NCBI GenBank assembly: GCA_041879415.1 | Contig: CP090852.1 | Location: 62,001 to 126,000, forward strand | DNA length: 64,000 nucleotides | DNA from: Vibrio chagasii | GTDB taxonomy: Bacteria; Pseudomonadota; Gammaproteobacteria; Enterobacterales; Vibrionaceae | Direction of reading: 5' to 3' | Part shown: in pieces, positions 25,459 through 34,293 of the stretch | Numbering within the stretch: position 1 is the first letter of the stretch | Layout: each line of letters opens with the position of its first letter | Program-made: the position numbers and the translations under genes | The notes under the pieces: model-generated | The model's database searches: none | Told to the model about the DNA's origin: nothing | Seen by the model: the letters and a program-made list of their open reading frames with translations, nothing else

Positions 25459-26502
25459 TTAGGCTTCGCGGATATGAGCGGTGACGGAAACGACAGCGTG
25501 ATCAGTACTGAATTGGTCGTGTTCGAAGCTTGGGTTAATCAGATGATGATCGAGCACGGTGTAGTTTGATATTTCCATCAAACTTGAGGAGTTCTGGCAG
25601 TCAAATTCGTTCGACATCAATATGTAATCCAAGACAGAGCCTGATGCGCCGTAATAGTGAGTCGGTTTACGTTGTTCAAGTAAGTCTTCTTCGTGTAATT
25701 GATGGTAGAGATCCCAACTGTCTCTCAATCTAAAGTGTGAAAGCCAATGTTGGCTGGTTTCATCTCGATTCAACGAGTAACTCAACAGCCCTTTGAATTC
25801 ATCGTTGAATAGGGGCTTGTTAAAGTCACCCATCAACACAACGGGTTGGTCGGTTAGATAGCGTTGATTGGTAATGTATTGGTGTAGCAGTTGGGCTTCT
25901 AGCCCGCGTTGAACACTCGATAACCAAGAGCCTAGTTGTTCCTGATGAAGTTTAATCAGTGTATCGCTTTGTGGCTTTTGCTCTGCTGAACTGTCATGGG
26001 GTTCTACCGTTTCAACTTTGGGCTCTGTTGGGCGTTGTGACTTAAAGTGCACGACATAACAATCGGTTGAGCCTAAGTGAGGTAATTCAATGGTGGCGTG
26101 AACAGGTGTTCGGTTGAATGAAAAATTGTCACCAAGGTTAAAGGCGGCAAGTAAGCTCGAATCCGGTGTGACTGGCTGAACACTTTCAATCGGGTAACGG
26201 GAAGCAATTCCAACAACAGGGGAGGTGTATAGGTAATCATCTTCAACGTGCGCGCTATCGACGACGGCAAAGTGCGGATAGCCCAATTCATTCATGAGTT
26301 GCTCTAAAGATTCTGGGCTGAAGATCTCTTGAAAGCCGATCACATCGCAATCTGTTGAACGAATCGCTTCCGCAATCCAATGTTGTTTCTTCTGCCATTC
26401 GTCGAAGCTGTAGATATTCTCGAAATCATAATATGCGTTCGGTGGCTCAAGGTAGTTCAAAAGGTTGAACGTTGAGAAGGTTACTTGGTTTGGTTTGTTC
26501 AA
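25459..26502 (-). CDS. Endonuclease/exonuclease/phosphatase (EEP) family protein
   Basis: A 347-residue EEP-fold hydrolase. Characteristic motifs are in order: TFSTFNLLNY at the N-terminus (metal-binding Asn), DVIGFQEIF (Glu), VLMGDFNKP (Asp/Asn) and FSTDHAVVSV near the C-terminus (catalytic Asp-His). There is no signal peptide, so it is cytoplasmic. Family members cleave phosphodiesters in nucleic acids, phosphoinositides or sphingomyelin; the substrate cannot be told. A long polar insert lies around residues 170-190. It is convergent with the barrel pair. Confidence 0.85.
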   Translation of the reverse strand: MNKPNQVTFSTFNLLNYLEPPNAYYDFENIYSFDEWQKKQHWIAEAIRSTDCDVIGFQEIFSPESLEQLMNELGYPHFAVVDSAHVEDDYLYTSPVVGIASRYPIESVQPVTPDSSLLAAFNLGDNFSFNRTPVHATIELPHLGSTDCYVVHFKSQRPTEPKVETVEPHDSSAEQKPQSDTLIKLHQEQLGSWLSSVQRGLEAQLLHQYITNQRYLTDQPVVLMGDFNKPLFNDEFKGLLSYSLNRDETSQHWLSHFRLRDSWDLYHQLHEEDLLEQRKPTHYYGASGSVLDYILMSNEFDCQNSSSLMEISNYTVLDHHLINPSFEHDQFSTDHAVVSVTAHIREA

Positions 26503-26694
26503 GGTTGAATCCTATTGAAATCGCTCCTTTAAGGATATCTAAAATATCGAGGTATTGTTCGGATTTAGTCAGTTATTTTCATTTGATCTAGCGAAGGTCG
26601 TTGCTTTCTGCTTAGATTCTCTCCATTCGACGCGGTTAAGGTGTCGAGTTTAATTTTCTCCATGATCAGTCGGTCGTGTTCTTATGGTTTCACT

Positions 26695-27558
26695 ATGAAA
26701 AAATATACTTCTCTCGCTCTTGTGTTGTTGAGCGCCTTTGTCTCTACATCGTCATTGAGTCAATCTCTTAAGCCTAAATCGATTGAACAAATTGAATCTC
26801 GTGTTTCGGCACGTATCGGTGTGGCTGTCTATGATTCTGCGACCAAGCAAACATGGAGTTACAAGGGTGATGAGCGATTTCCAATGATGAGCACTTTTAA
26901 AACTCTGGCTTGTGCAAACCTTCTCTATGACGCTGAAAACAATGGGCTAGATTTAGATTCAAAGGTCAGCATTAAGTCTGATGATCTTATTGTTTGGTCT
27001 CCGGTGACTAAAGAGCTGGTCGGCAAAGGTATTTCACTGAGAGATGCATGTAGCGCAACCATGACGATGAGTGACAATACTGCCGCAAATATTGTGCTTG
27101 GTGGAATCGAAGGCCCCAACGGCTTAACTCAGTTCCTGCGTTCTATTGGAGACAGCAATACTCGTCTTGACCATTTAGAGCCAGAATTGAATCATGCCCG
27201 ACCGGGTGATGCTCGCGATACCACGACACCGAATAGCATTGTGATGACCTTGAATGAATTGATGTATGGCGATACGTTGTCACAAACGTCCAAAGCGACG
27301 TTAAAAGGGTGGATGATGGGCAATAAAGTGTCTGACGGAATGTTCCGTTCTATTTTGCCTAGTGGTTGGAGTATTGCTGACAGGTCGGGGGCTGGGGCTT
27401 ATGGTTCTCGCGCAATTACTGCTATTGTGTGGAGTGAACATCGAGACCCATTGATCATCAGCGTCTCTCTTACAGAAACCGAATTCACTCTCCAAGAGCG
27501 TGACAAGGTGATCAACGAAGTAGGTCAACTTATCTTTGACGCTTATCAGGTGAAGTAG
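26695..27558 (+). CDS. Class A beta-lactamase, CARB (carbenicillinase)-like
   Basis: A 287-residue class A serine beta-lactamase with a signal peptide (MKKYTSLALVLLSAFVSTSSLS). Catalytic motifs: S66-T-F-K69, S126-D-N128, E162-P-E-L-N166 and R230-S-G. The RSG triad in place of KTG, within WSIADRSGAGAYGSRAITA, is the mark of the CARB/PSE group that hydrolyses carbenicillin and other penicillins. ATG 26695 is preferred to the open frame from 26641 because it starts the signal peptide. The solo context without cassette or transposon suggests an intrinsic species gene. Confidence 0.9.
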   Translation: MKKYTSLALVLLSAFVSTSSLSQSLKPKSIEQIESRVSARIGVAVYDSATKQTWSYKGDERFPMMSTFKTLACANLLYDAENNGLDLDSKVSIKSDDLIVWSPVTKELVGKGISLRDACSATMTMSDNTAANIVLGGIEGPNGLTQFLRSIGDSNTRLDHLEPELNHARPGDARDTTTPNSIVMTLNELMYGDTLSQTSKATLKGWMMGNKVSDGMFRSILPSGWSIADRSGAGAYGSRAITAIVWSEHRDPLIISVSLTETEFTLQERDKVINEVGQLIFDAYQVK

Positions 27559-27592
27559 CAAACAACAGTTAATCCGACACAATCACGCGCTA

Positions 27593-27640
27593 GCCACAGG
27601 TTCAGTTATGGTGTTAGCGCGTGACATTTCTTTAGAACAG
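27593..27640 (+). terminator. Hairpin after the beta-lactamase gene
   Basis: A perfect 10-bp stem TCACGCGCTA / TAGCGCGTGA around a 22-nt loop, followed by CATTTCTTT. It lies 35 nt after the stop codon. Confidence 0.7.
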
Positions 27641-27802
27641 TCCCGAGTAATTTGTAAATAAACCGCAAGAGATAGAGTGCTGATGGTTTTATTAGTTATT
27701 ACATGATGTTAGATTTGATTCTATACTTGTTTTAACGGCATGCATTCAAAGCCGACAAATCAAGCTGAATATTGAATTCATGACATTTGAAGGGAGAGTC
27801 AA

Positions 27803-29698
27803 ATGGGAACAGATCTTCGACGCAAAGCCTCGCAGCGCACTCAGTTTTTCAGGTTTAAGTTAGCCTCATGTGCAGTCATGCTGCCGCTTATTGCTCTACA
27901 ACCCTCCGTTACTTACGCATCCGATACCGAATCTACTCCCGCCGTCACCGTTATTGAAACCACACAACTGGTTGGTTTTGGTGAAGCAAAATACCCAGCC
28001 GATTTTACCCACTTCGATTATGTTAACCCGAATGCCCCTAAATTCGGCAAAGTGACCTACGGTAGCATTGGTACCTACGATAGTTTTAATCGATTCGGTT
28101 CCCGCGGCGTTGCAGCCAGCTATTCAGGTGAAATTTACGATACTTTGATGTTTTCACCGAGCGATGAAATTGATGCTTACTATCCATTGATTGCTTCTAA
28201 GGTTCGTTATGCGAGTGATTTTTCTTGGATGGAAATCGATATCAACCCGAATGCTAAATTCCATGATGGGCAACCTATTACGGCCCATGATGTGGCGTTT
28301 ACCTTCATGAAGTTTTCGACAGAAGGTGTGCCTCAATACCGTGTGTATTACAAAGACATAGAATCCGTTACCGCGGTTTCTGATTTGGTGGTTCGTATCG
28401 AGATGAATAATCAGAACCGTGAGAAGTTGTTTAGCTTTGCTCAAAGCACTCGCGTGTTACCTAAGCATTTCTGGAAAGACAGAAAACTCTCTGAGCCGCT
28501 AAGCGAACCGCCAGTAGGCAGCGGTCCTTACAAGATCATCAGCTATAAGTCGGGTCAAAGCGTTACTTACGGCCTTGATGAAAATTACTGGGCAGCCGAC
28601 CTACCTGTTAACGTGGGTCGCAATAACTTCAAGGAAGTCCAGTACGACTACTATCGTGATGACACCGTGATGTTAGAAGCCTTTAAAGCAGGGGAGTTTG
28701 ATCTTCGAACAGAGAACTCAGCCAAGTTCTGGGCTAACTCTTACACGGGCGCGAACTTCGACAAAGGCTATATCGTCAAAGAAGAGATCAATCACGAGAA
28801 GCCAGAGTCGACCCAAGGCTTTGTCTACAATATTCAATCTCCAGTGTTCTCAGATCCTAAAGTTCGTGAAGCGTTAACGTACGCGATGGACTTTGAGTGG
28901 ATGAATAAGAACATGTTCTATGGCCAGTACAAGCGAACTCGTAGTTACTTCCAAAACACTGACTATGAAGCGAAAGGCTTGCCAAGTGAAGACGAAGTGG
29001 CGTTGCTGTCTCAGTACAAAGACCAGATCCCACCGCGAGTGTTTACAGAAGAGTACCAACCGCCAGTCACCGATGGCAGTGGTCGTATTCGTAGCCAAAT
29101 GCGCACGGCATTCAAACTGTTGAAAGAAGCGGGCTGGGTGTTAAAAGACAAAGTAATGACCAACGAAAAGACTGGCAAGCCAATGTCATTTGAGTTGTTG
29201 ATTTACAGCCCAACGACGGAGCGTATTGCTACACCTGTTCAAAAGAACCTCAAGCGAATGGGTATCGAGATGAAGATCCGCACGGTCGATACCACGCAAT
29301 ACATCAAGCGTCTTCGTGACCGAGATTTCGATATGGTCTCTTCGTCGTTTTCGCCAAATCCTTATCCAAGCCCGAACTTAATGATTGTTTGGAACTCTAA
29401 CTACATTGATTCCACTTACAATACAGCTGGCGTAATGGATCCTGTGGTGGATGCGTTAACTGAAGAAATCGCGCGTAACCAACAGAACCCAGAAAAGCTC
29501 CTTACGCTAGGTCGCTCTCTTGACCGTGTGTTGCAGTGGAACTTCTACAACATTCCTCAATGGCACGTGGGTGAATACCGAGTGGCAATGTGGGACAAGT
29601 TTGAGCGTCCGGATGTACTGCCTAAATACGATTTAGGTATCGATACATGGTGGATTTCAGAAGAGAAGGCGGCATTGCTTCCTGAGAAACGTCGCTAG
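27803..29698 (+). CDS. yejA: Peptide ABC transporter, periplasmic binding protein YejA
   Basis: A 631-residue family 5 solute-binding protein. The long signal peptide ends near VTYASDTES, and the mature part starts with GFGEAKYPADFTHFDYVNPNAPKFG, the YejA N-terminal signature. Family 5 features follow (DGQPITAHDVAFTFMKF, VGSGPYKI). YejA delivers peptides, including microcin C-type compounds in E. coli, to the YejBEF transporter. AAGGGAG precedes the ATG. It is the first of four tightly spaced yej genes. Confidence 0.92.
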   Translation: MGTDLRRKASQRTQFFRFKLASCAVMLPLIALQPSVTYASDTESTPAVTVIETTQLVGFGEAKYPADFTHFDYVNPNAPKFGKVTYGSIGTYDSFNRFGSRGVAASYSGEIYDTLMFSPSDEIDAYYPLIASKVRYASDFSWMEIDINPNAKFHDGQPITAHDVAFTFMKFSTEGVPQYRVYYKDIESVTAVSDLVVRIEMNNQNREKLFSFAQSTRVLPKHFWKDRKLSEPLSEPPVGSGPYKIISYKSGQSVTYGLDENYWAADLPVNVGRNNFKEVQYDYYRDDTVMLEAFKAGEFDLRTENSAKFWANSYTGANFDKGYIVKEEINHEKPESTQGFVYNIQSPVFSDPKVREALTYAMDFEWMNKNMFYGQYKRTRSYFQNTDYEAKGLPSEDEVALLSQYKDQIPPRVFTEEYQPPVTDGSGRIRSQMRTAFKLLKEAGWVLKDKVMTNEKTGKPMSFELLIYSPTTERIATPVQKNLKRMGIEMKIRTVDTTQYIKRLRDRDFDMVSSSFSPNPYPSPNLMIVWNSNYIDSTYNTAGVMDPVVDALTEEIARNQQNPEKLLTLGRSLDRVLQWNFYNIPQWHVGEYRVAMWDKFERPDVLPKYDLGIDTWWISEEKAALLPEKRR

Positions 29699-29710
29699 GA
29701 GTTAGTTAGC

Positions 29711-30799
29711 ATGGCTGCGTATATATTTCGACGTTTGTTGTTGGTGATCCCCACGCTTTGGGCGATCATCACGATTAACTTTTTCATCATTCAGATTGCG
29801 CCGGGTGGTCCAGTAGAACAGGCTGTGGCGCAGTTAGAAGGGCACAACTCCGGTATTATGGAGCGCTTTTCTGGTGGTGGACAAGAGGTTGATTTAAGCG
29901 AGAGTGATCAGGCGTCTGCCAGTGGCTATAAAGGCTCACGCGGGCTAGATCCAGAAGTGGTTGAAGAGATCAAAAAGCAGTTTGGTTTTGATAAGCCGAT
30001 CCACGTTCGCTACTTTGAAATGTTGAAAAATTACGCGACCTTTAACTTTGGTGAAAGCCTGTTTAAGGGCGGTAATGTTATCGACCTAATCATCGAGCGC
30101 TTGCCTGTTTCTATTTCTCTGGGGCTTTGGAGTACGTTAATCATTTACGTGATTTCGATACCTCTGGGCATTATGAAGGCGATACACCACGGCTCTCGTT
30201 TTGATATTTGGTCGAGCGCGGTGGTGATCGTCGGATATGCGGTCCCTGGCTTCTTGTTTGCTATCATTCTGATCATCTTATTCGCGAGTGGTAACTACTT
30301 CAGTTGGTTCCCTTTACGAGGCCTGGTGTCGAGTAACTTTGACCAACTCAATTGGTATCAGCAAATTGGCGATTACTTCTGGCATTTAGCTTTGCCTATT
30401 TTCGCTATGGTGATCGGTGGTTTTGCCACGCTTAGCATGCTGACCAAAAACTCCTTCCTTGATGAAATTAACAAGCAATATGTGGTAACGGCACGAGCGA
30501 AAGGTTTGGATGAGAACAGCATTCTCTACAAGCACGTTTTCCGTAACGCAATGTTGATCATTATTGCCGGTTTCCCAAGCGCATTTATTAGTATTTTCTT
30601 TACTGGCTCTATGTTGATTGAAGTGATGTTTTCACTCGAAGGCATTGGTTTACTTGGCTTTGAGTCGACGATTCAACGTGATTACCCAGTGGTATTTAGC
30701 TCTCTTTATATTATGACCTTACTGGGTTTGGTGTTGAGCATTATCTCCGACCTGACTTATACCTGGGTTGATCCTCGAATTGATTTTGAAGCGCGTTAA
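29711..30799 (+). CDS. yejB: Peptide ABC transporter permease YejB
   Basis: A 362-residue DppB-type permease with about six membrane helices. The N-terminus [36 protein letters not shown] is characteristic of YejB, and the cytoplasmic EAA-loop region reads [24 protein letters not shown] polar insert (about residues 45-80) is usual in YejB and absent from DppB. It starts 12 nt after yejA. Confidence 0.93.
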   Translation: MAAYIFRRLLLVIPTLWAIITINFFIIQIAPGGPVEQAVAQLEGHNSGIMERFSGGGQEVDLSESDQASASGYKGSRGLDPEVVEEIKKQFGFDKPIHVRYFEMLKNYATFNFGESLFKGGNVIDLIIERLPVSISLGLWSTLIIYVISIPLGIMKAIHHGSRFDIWSSAVVIVGYAVPGFLFAIILIILFASGNYFSWFPLRGLVSSNFDQLNWYQQIGDYFWHLALPIFAMVIGGFATLSMLTKNSFLDEINKQYVVTARAKGLDENSILYKHVFRNAMLIIIAGFPSAFISIFFTGSMLIEVMFSLEGIGLLGFESTIQRDYPVVFSSLYIMTLLGLVLSIISDLTYTWVDPRIDFEAR

Positions 30800-30831
30800 T
30801 GGCGAATGAATAACAAAGGTATTGATTAAAA

Positions 30832-31854
30832 ATGTTTAGCAACCCTTTAGCTGAAGCTCGTTGGTTACGTTTTAAAGCAAACAGGCGTGGTTTTATCTCC
30901 TTGTGGATATTCACCTTGTTGTTTGGCTTGAGCCTGTTTGCAGAGATCATCGCGAACGATAAGCCATTATTGGTTTCTTATGATAATCAATGGTTTGTGC
31001 CTGTCATTAATGAATACGCAGAGACAGAGTTCGGTGGGGAGTTTGAAACCGAGGCTGACTATAAAGACCCGTATGTAATAGACCTCATTGAAGAGAGTGG
31101 CTATATCGTTTGGCCGATCATCCCTTTCAGTTACGACACTATCAACTTTGATATCGCAGGCGCGGTACCATCGGAGCCTGATTCAGTGAACTGGTTAGGT
31201 ACGGATGATAAAGGGCGAGATGTGTTGGCGAGGATTATTTACGGCTTTCGTATCTCTGTACTCTTTGGTTTTGTTCTGACGATTGTTTCAAGTGTTATTG
31301 GCGTGGTCGTTGGGGCTACGCAAGGATATTACGGCGGTTGGGTTGACCTGTTTGGACAACGTTTCATCGAGGTGTGGTCAGGAATGCCGACCTTGTTCTT
31401 GCTAATTATCTTGTCGAGTTTTATTGAGCCGAATTTCTGGTGGTTGCTGGGGATTATGGTGCTGTTCAGTTGGATGAGTCTGGTGGGTATTGTTCGCGCC
31501 GAGTTCTTACGTTGTCGTAACTTCGACTATGTACGTGCGGCACAAGCGATGGGCGTCGATGACAAACGCATTATGCTTCGTCACATGTTGCCGAACGCTA
31601 TGGTTGCATCGCTAACCATGATGCCGTTTATCTTGTCTGGCTCGGTGACCACACTAACGTCGTTAGATTTCTTGGGCTTTGGTCTTCCTGCGGGTTCGCC
31701 TTCGTTAGGCGAGCTTCTGGCGCAAGGTAAAGCCAACTTACAAGCGCCTTGGCTTGGCATTTCCGCATTCGTTGTGCTTTCTTTGATGCTTACGTTACTT
31801 GTCTTCGTCGGTGAAGCGGTACGTGATGCCTTCGACCCACACCAACAGAAGTAA
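30832..31854 (+). CDS. yejE: Peptide ABC transporter permease YejE
   Basis: A 340-residue DppC-type permease. After the first membrane helix (about 20-40) there is a long periplasmic segment (about 45-105), as usual for YejE. The EAA loop reads YVRAAQAMGVDDKRIMLRHMLPNAM, which docks on the ATPase. It forms the translocation pore with YejB and lies 32 nt behind it. Confidence 0.93.
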   Translation: MFSNPLAEARWLRFKANRRGFISLWIFTLLFGLSLFAEIIANDKPLLVSYDNQWFVPVINEYAETEFGGEFETEADYKDPYVIDLIEESGYIVWPIIPFSYDTINFDIAGAVPSEPDSVNWLGTDDKGRDVLARIIYGFRISVLFGFVLTIVSSVIGVVVGATQGYYGGWVDLFGQRFIEVWSGMPTLFLLIILSSFIEPNFWWLLGIMVLFSWMSLVGIVRAEFLRCRNFDYVRAAQAMGVDDKRIMLRHMLPNAMVASLTMMPFILSGSVTTLTSLDFLGFGLPAGSPSLGELLAQGKANLQAPWLGISAFVVLSLMLTLLVFVGEAVRDAFDPHQQK

Positions 31855-31863
31855 GGATAGGTT

Positions 31864-33483
31864 ATGACTTCAAATACAGCTCCTGCTTCTCCAGTACTAA
31901 CCATAGATAAACTGTCTGTGGGTTTTGGAAGAAAGAAGGCGATAGAGCAGGTAACACACGATGTTTCGCTCGAAATATACAAAGGTGAAACACTGGCACT
32001 GGTGGGCGAGAGTGGCTCGGGTAAATCGGTGACGGCTAACTCTATCTTAAAGCTACTGCCTAAAGGCTCGTCACATTACTTGAACGGGACGATTAACTTC
32101 TCTGGTAGCGATATCTTGAGTTGTTCCGAGAGGCAACTGCGGGGTATTCGTGGTGGTCGTATTGGGATGATCTTCCAAGAACCTATGGTATCACTGAATC
32201 CGCTTCATCGAATCGGCAAGCAGTTGGTTGAAACCCTCGCGATACATCGCGGTATGCGCACCAACAAAGCACAAGCCTTGGCGATAGAGTGGCTATCTAA
32301 AGTAGGCATCCGTCATCCAGAGCAAAAAATTTCAGCTTATCCGCATGAGTTATCAGGCGGTGAGCGTCAGCGTGTGATGATTGCGATGGCACTTATTAAT
32401 GAGCCAGAGCTGCTTATTGCTGATGAGCCAACGACTGCATTGGATGTGTCGGTACAAGCTCAGATCCTCGATTTATTGAAAGATCTGCAACAAGAGCTTG
32501 GCATGGCGATGCTGTTTATCACCCATGACTTGAGTATCGTTCGTAAGATTGCCGATAGAGTTGCGGTGATGAAAGATGGTCGCCTTGTGGAAAGCAACGA
32601 CTGCCAGACATTGTTTAATGCGCCAGCTCACCCTTACACGCAAAAACTAATCAATTCTGACCCTAAAGGTTTGCCTGTCCCTGTGTCACCCGATAGCCAA
32701 CCGCTACTCGACGTAAATCAACTTCGTGTTTGGTTCCCAATCACGGGCGGCTTATTTAAGCGTACCATTTCGCATGTTAAGGCGGTCACGGACATGGAGT
32801 TCACTTTGAAGAAAGGGCACTCCATTGGCTTAGTGGGCGAGAGTGGTTCAGGTAAGTCGACCACAGGCATGGCGATATTAAAGCTGGTGGAGAGTGAAGG
32901 TTCGATTACTTATGAAAGCGAGCAGCTTCAAGGGCTAAACCGTCAGCAAATGCTGCCATTTCGAAGCCGTATGCAAGTCGTCTTTCAAGACCCATTCTCA
33001 GCGTTGAACCCAAGAATGTCGGTGGCACAAGTGATTGGTGAAGGCTTACGGGTCCATCAGCAGCTTGATGAGGCTGAACTGGACCAACGTATCTGTGATG
33101 TGATGAAAGAGGTCGATCTTGACCCTGAAACTCGCCATCGTTACCCAAATGAATTTTCGGGTGGTCAAAGGCAGCGCATTGCGATTGCACGAGCACTGAT
33201 TCTGAAGCCAGAGTTTATCCTACTCGATGAGCCGACCTCTTCATTAGACAGAACGGTGCAAGCTCAGGTTTTAGACTTACTCAAGTCACTGCAAGAAAAG
33301 TACGATCTGACTTATCTGTTCATTAGCCACGATCTGAATGTCGTCAAATCCTTGTGTCATTACACCATAGTGATGAAAGCGGGTGAGGTGATAGAGAAGG
33401 GCGACACCGAGACGCTGTTTAGCGCTCCTCAACAAGAATACACCAAGCAGTTGGTGAGTCTCTCGAACGTGGGTGGCGTGTAA
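31864..33483 (+). CDS. yejF: Peptide ABC transporter ATP-binding protein YejF
   Basis: A 539-residue protein with two complete ABC domains. Domain 1 has Walker A GESGSGKS and signature LSGGERQR; domain 2 has GESGSGKST and FSGGQRQR, each followed by a Walker B with DEPT. Both sites look competent for ATP hydrolysis. As in E. coli, one gene encodes both ATPase halves of the Yej importer. It starts 9 nt after yejE. Confidence 0.94.
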   Translation: MTSNTAPASPVLTIDKLSVGFGRKKAIEQVTHDVSLEIYKGETLALVGESGSGKSVTANSILKLLPKGSSHYLNGTINFSGSDILSCSERQLRGIRGGRIGMIFQEPMVSLNPLHRIGKQLVETLAIHRGMRTNKAQALAIEWLSKVGIRHPEQKISAYPHELSGGERQRVMIAMALINEPELLIADEPTTALDVSVQAQILDLLKDLQQELGMAMLFITHDLSIVRKIADRVAVMKDGRLVESNDCQTLFNAPAHPYTQKLINSDPKGLPVPVSPDSQPLLDVNQLRVWFPITGGLFKRTISHVKAVTDMEFTLKKGHSIGLVGESGSGKSTTGMAILKLVESEGSITYESEQLQGLNRQQMLPFRSRMQVVFQDPFSALNPRMSVAQVIGEGLRVHQQLDEAELDQRICDVMKEVDLDPETRHRYPNEFSGGQRQRIAIARALILKPEFILLDEPTSSLDRTVQAQVLDLLKSLQEKYDLTYLFISHDLNVVKSLCHYTIVMKAGEVIEKGDTETLFSAPQQEYTKQLVSLSNVGGV

Positions 33484-33609
33484 GTCGCCAATAGAGGCAC
33501 TATTCTTTATAACAAGGGCGATCAGGTTGAATTCAACATGGTCATTTACTTGTTTTACGATTACACTGCGCCCAATATTTCAGAAGTACATATTTAGGTA
33601 GAGGTCACC

Positions 33610-34149
33610 ATGGACCAAGAACATTACGAAGACGCTGACTACGAAGGTTACGAGCACGGCGAAGAAGGCGAAGAGATTGAAATCGAGGCGATTGGCGTCG
33701 ATGTTTCATCTCAGCCAATTGAGCTCTACAAAGTGTTCAAGATCGCGAACCTAGTGAGTGGCGGTGGCGAAGCTAAGCACGTCATCTCTGAAGGCTACGT
33801 TGCGGTAAACGGTGAGTTGGAAACACGTAAGCGTCGTAAAATGTACGATGGTGACTTCTTTGAATTCAACCAAGAATACTATGTAGTGTGCTGTGACCAG
33901 CCAGTACAAGAAGTAGAAGACAAGCCAAAGAAAAAAGAAGCAGCTAAGAAAGACAACAAGTCGAAGAAAGGCCAGTCTAAAAAGGATTCTAAGAAGAAAG
34001 AATCTAAGAAAAGCACTGCTGAAATGTTGAGTGCTAAAGCAGAACCAAAGAAAGAGAAAAAGAAAGAAAACAAAGCGAAAAAGAAAGCGGACGCGCCAAA
34101 GCCTCAACGCGATGAGAAAAGCGGCCGTAATTCGATTGAGTTCTTCTAA
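33610..34149 (+). CDS. S4-domain RNA-binding protein with a long lysine-rich tail
   Basis: A 179-residue protein. Residues about 37-93 form an S4-like RNA-binding domain of YbcJ type (YKVFKIANLVSGGGEAKHVISEGYVAVNGELETRKRRKMYDGD). It is preceded by an acidic segment (about 1-28, rich in Glu/Asp) and followed by about 80 residues that are mostly Lys, Glu and Ser, probably disordered. E. coli YbcJ is only about 70 residues, so both extensions are additions. RNA binding is expected; the target is unknown. AGAGGTCACC precedes the ATG. Confidence 0.8.
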   Translation: MDQEHYEDADYEGYEHGEEGEEIEIEAIGVDVSSQPIELYKVFKIANLVSGGGEAKHVISEGYVAVNGELETRKRRKMYDGDFFEFNQEYYVVCCDQPVQEVEDKPKKKEAAKKDNKSKKGQSKKDSKKKESKKSTAEMLSAKAEPKKEKKKENKAKKKADAPKPQRDEKSGRNSIEFF

Positions 34150-34232
34150 TTAACAGCTCTAAACGGCTGGTCTGACACTCTTTTATAGCTTGTTAGCAGC
34201 GCTAAATGTGTTTTTAGCGTTCGCCAGATACT

Positions 34233-34263
34233 AAAAGGCTCACTGTGATAGTGAGCCTTTTTT
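34233..34263. terminator. Bidirectional terminator
   Basis: A perfect 12-bp stem AAAAGGCTCACT / AGTGAGCCTTTT with a 5-nt loop and a T-run. It serves the S4 gene and, on the other strand, the symporter gene ending at 34294. Confidence 0.9.
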
Positions 34264-34293
34264 GTTGTCGCTAGGTTGAGTTTGAGGAGAACC

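Noticed and set aside
33900..34120. Minus-strand open frames rich in Phe and Leu opposite the S4 gene.
   Set aside because: They are the mirror of the Lys-rich repeats on the plus strand.
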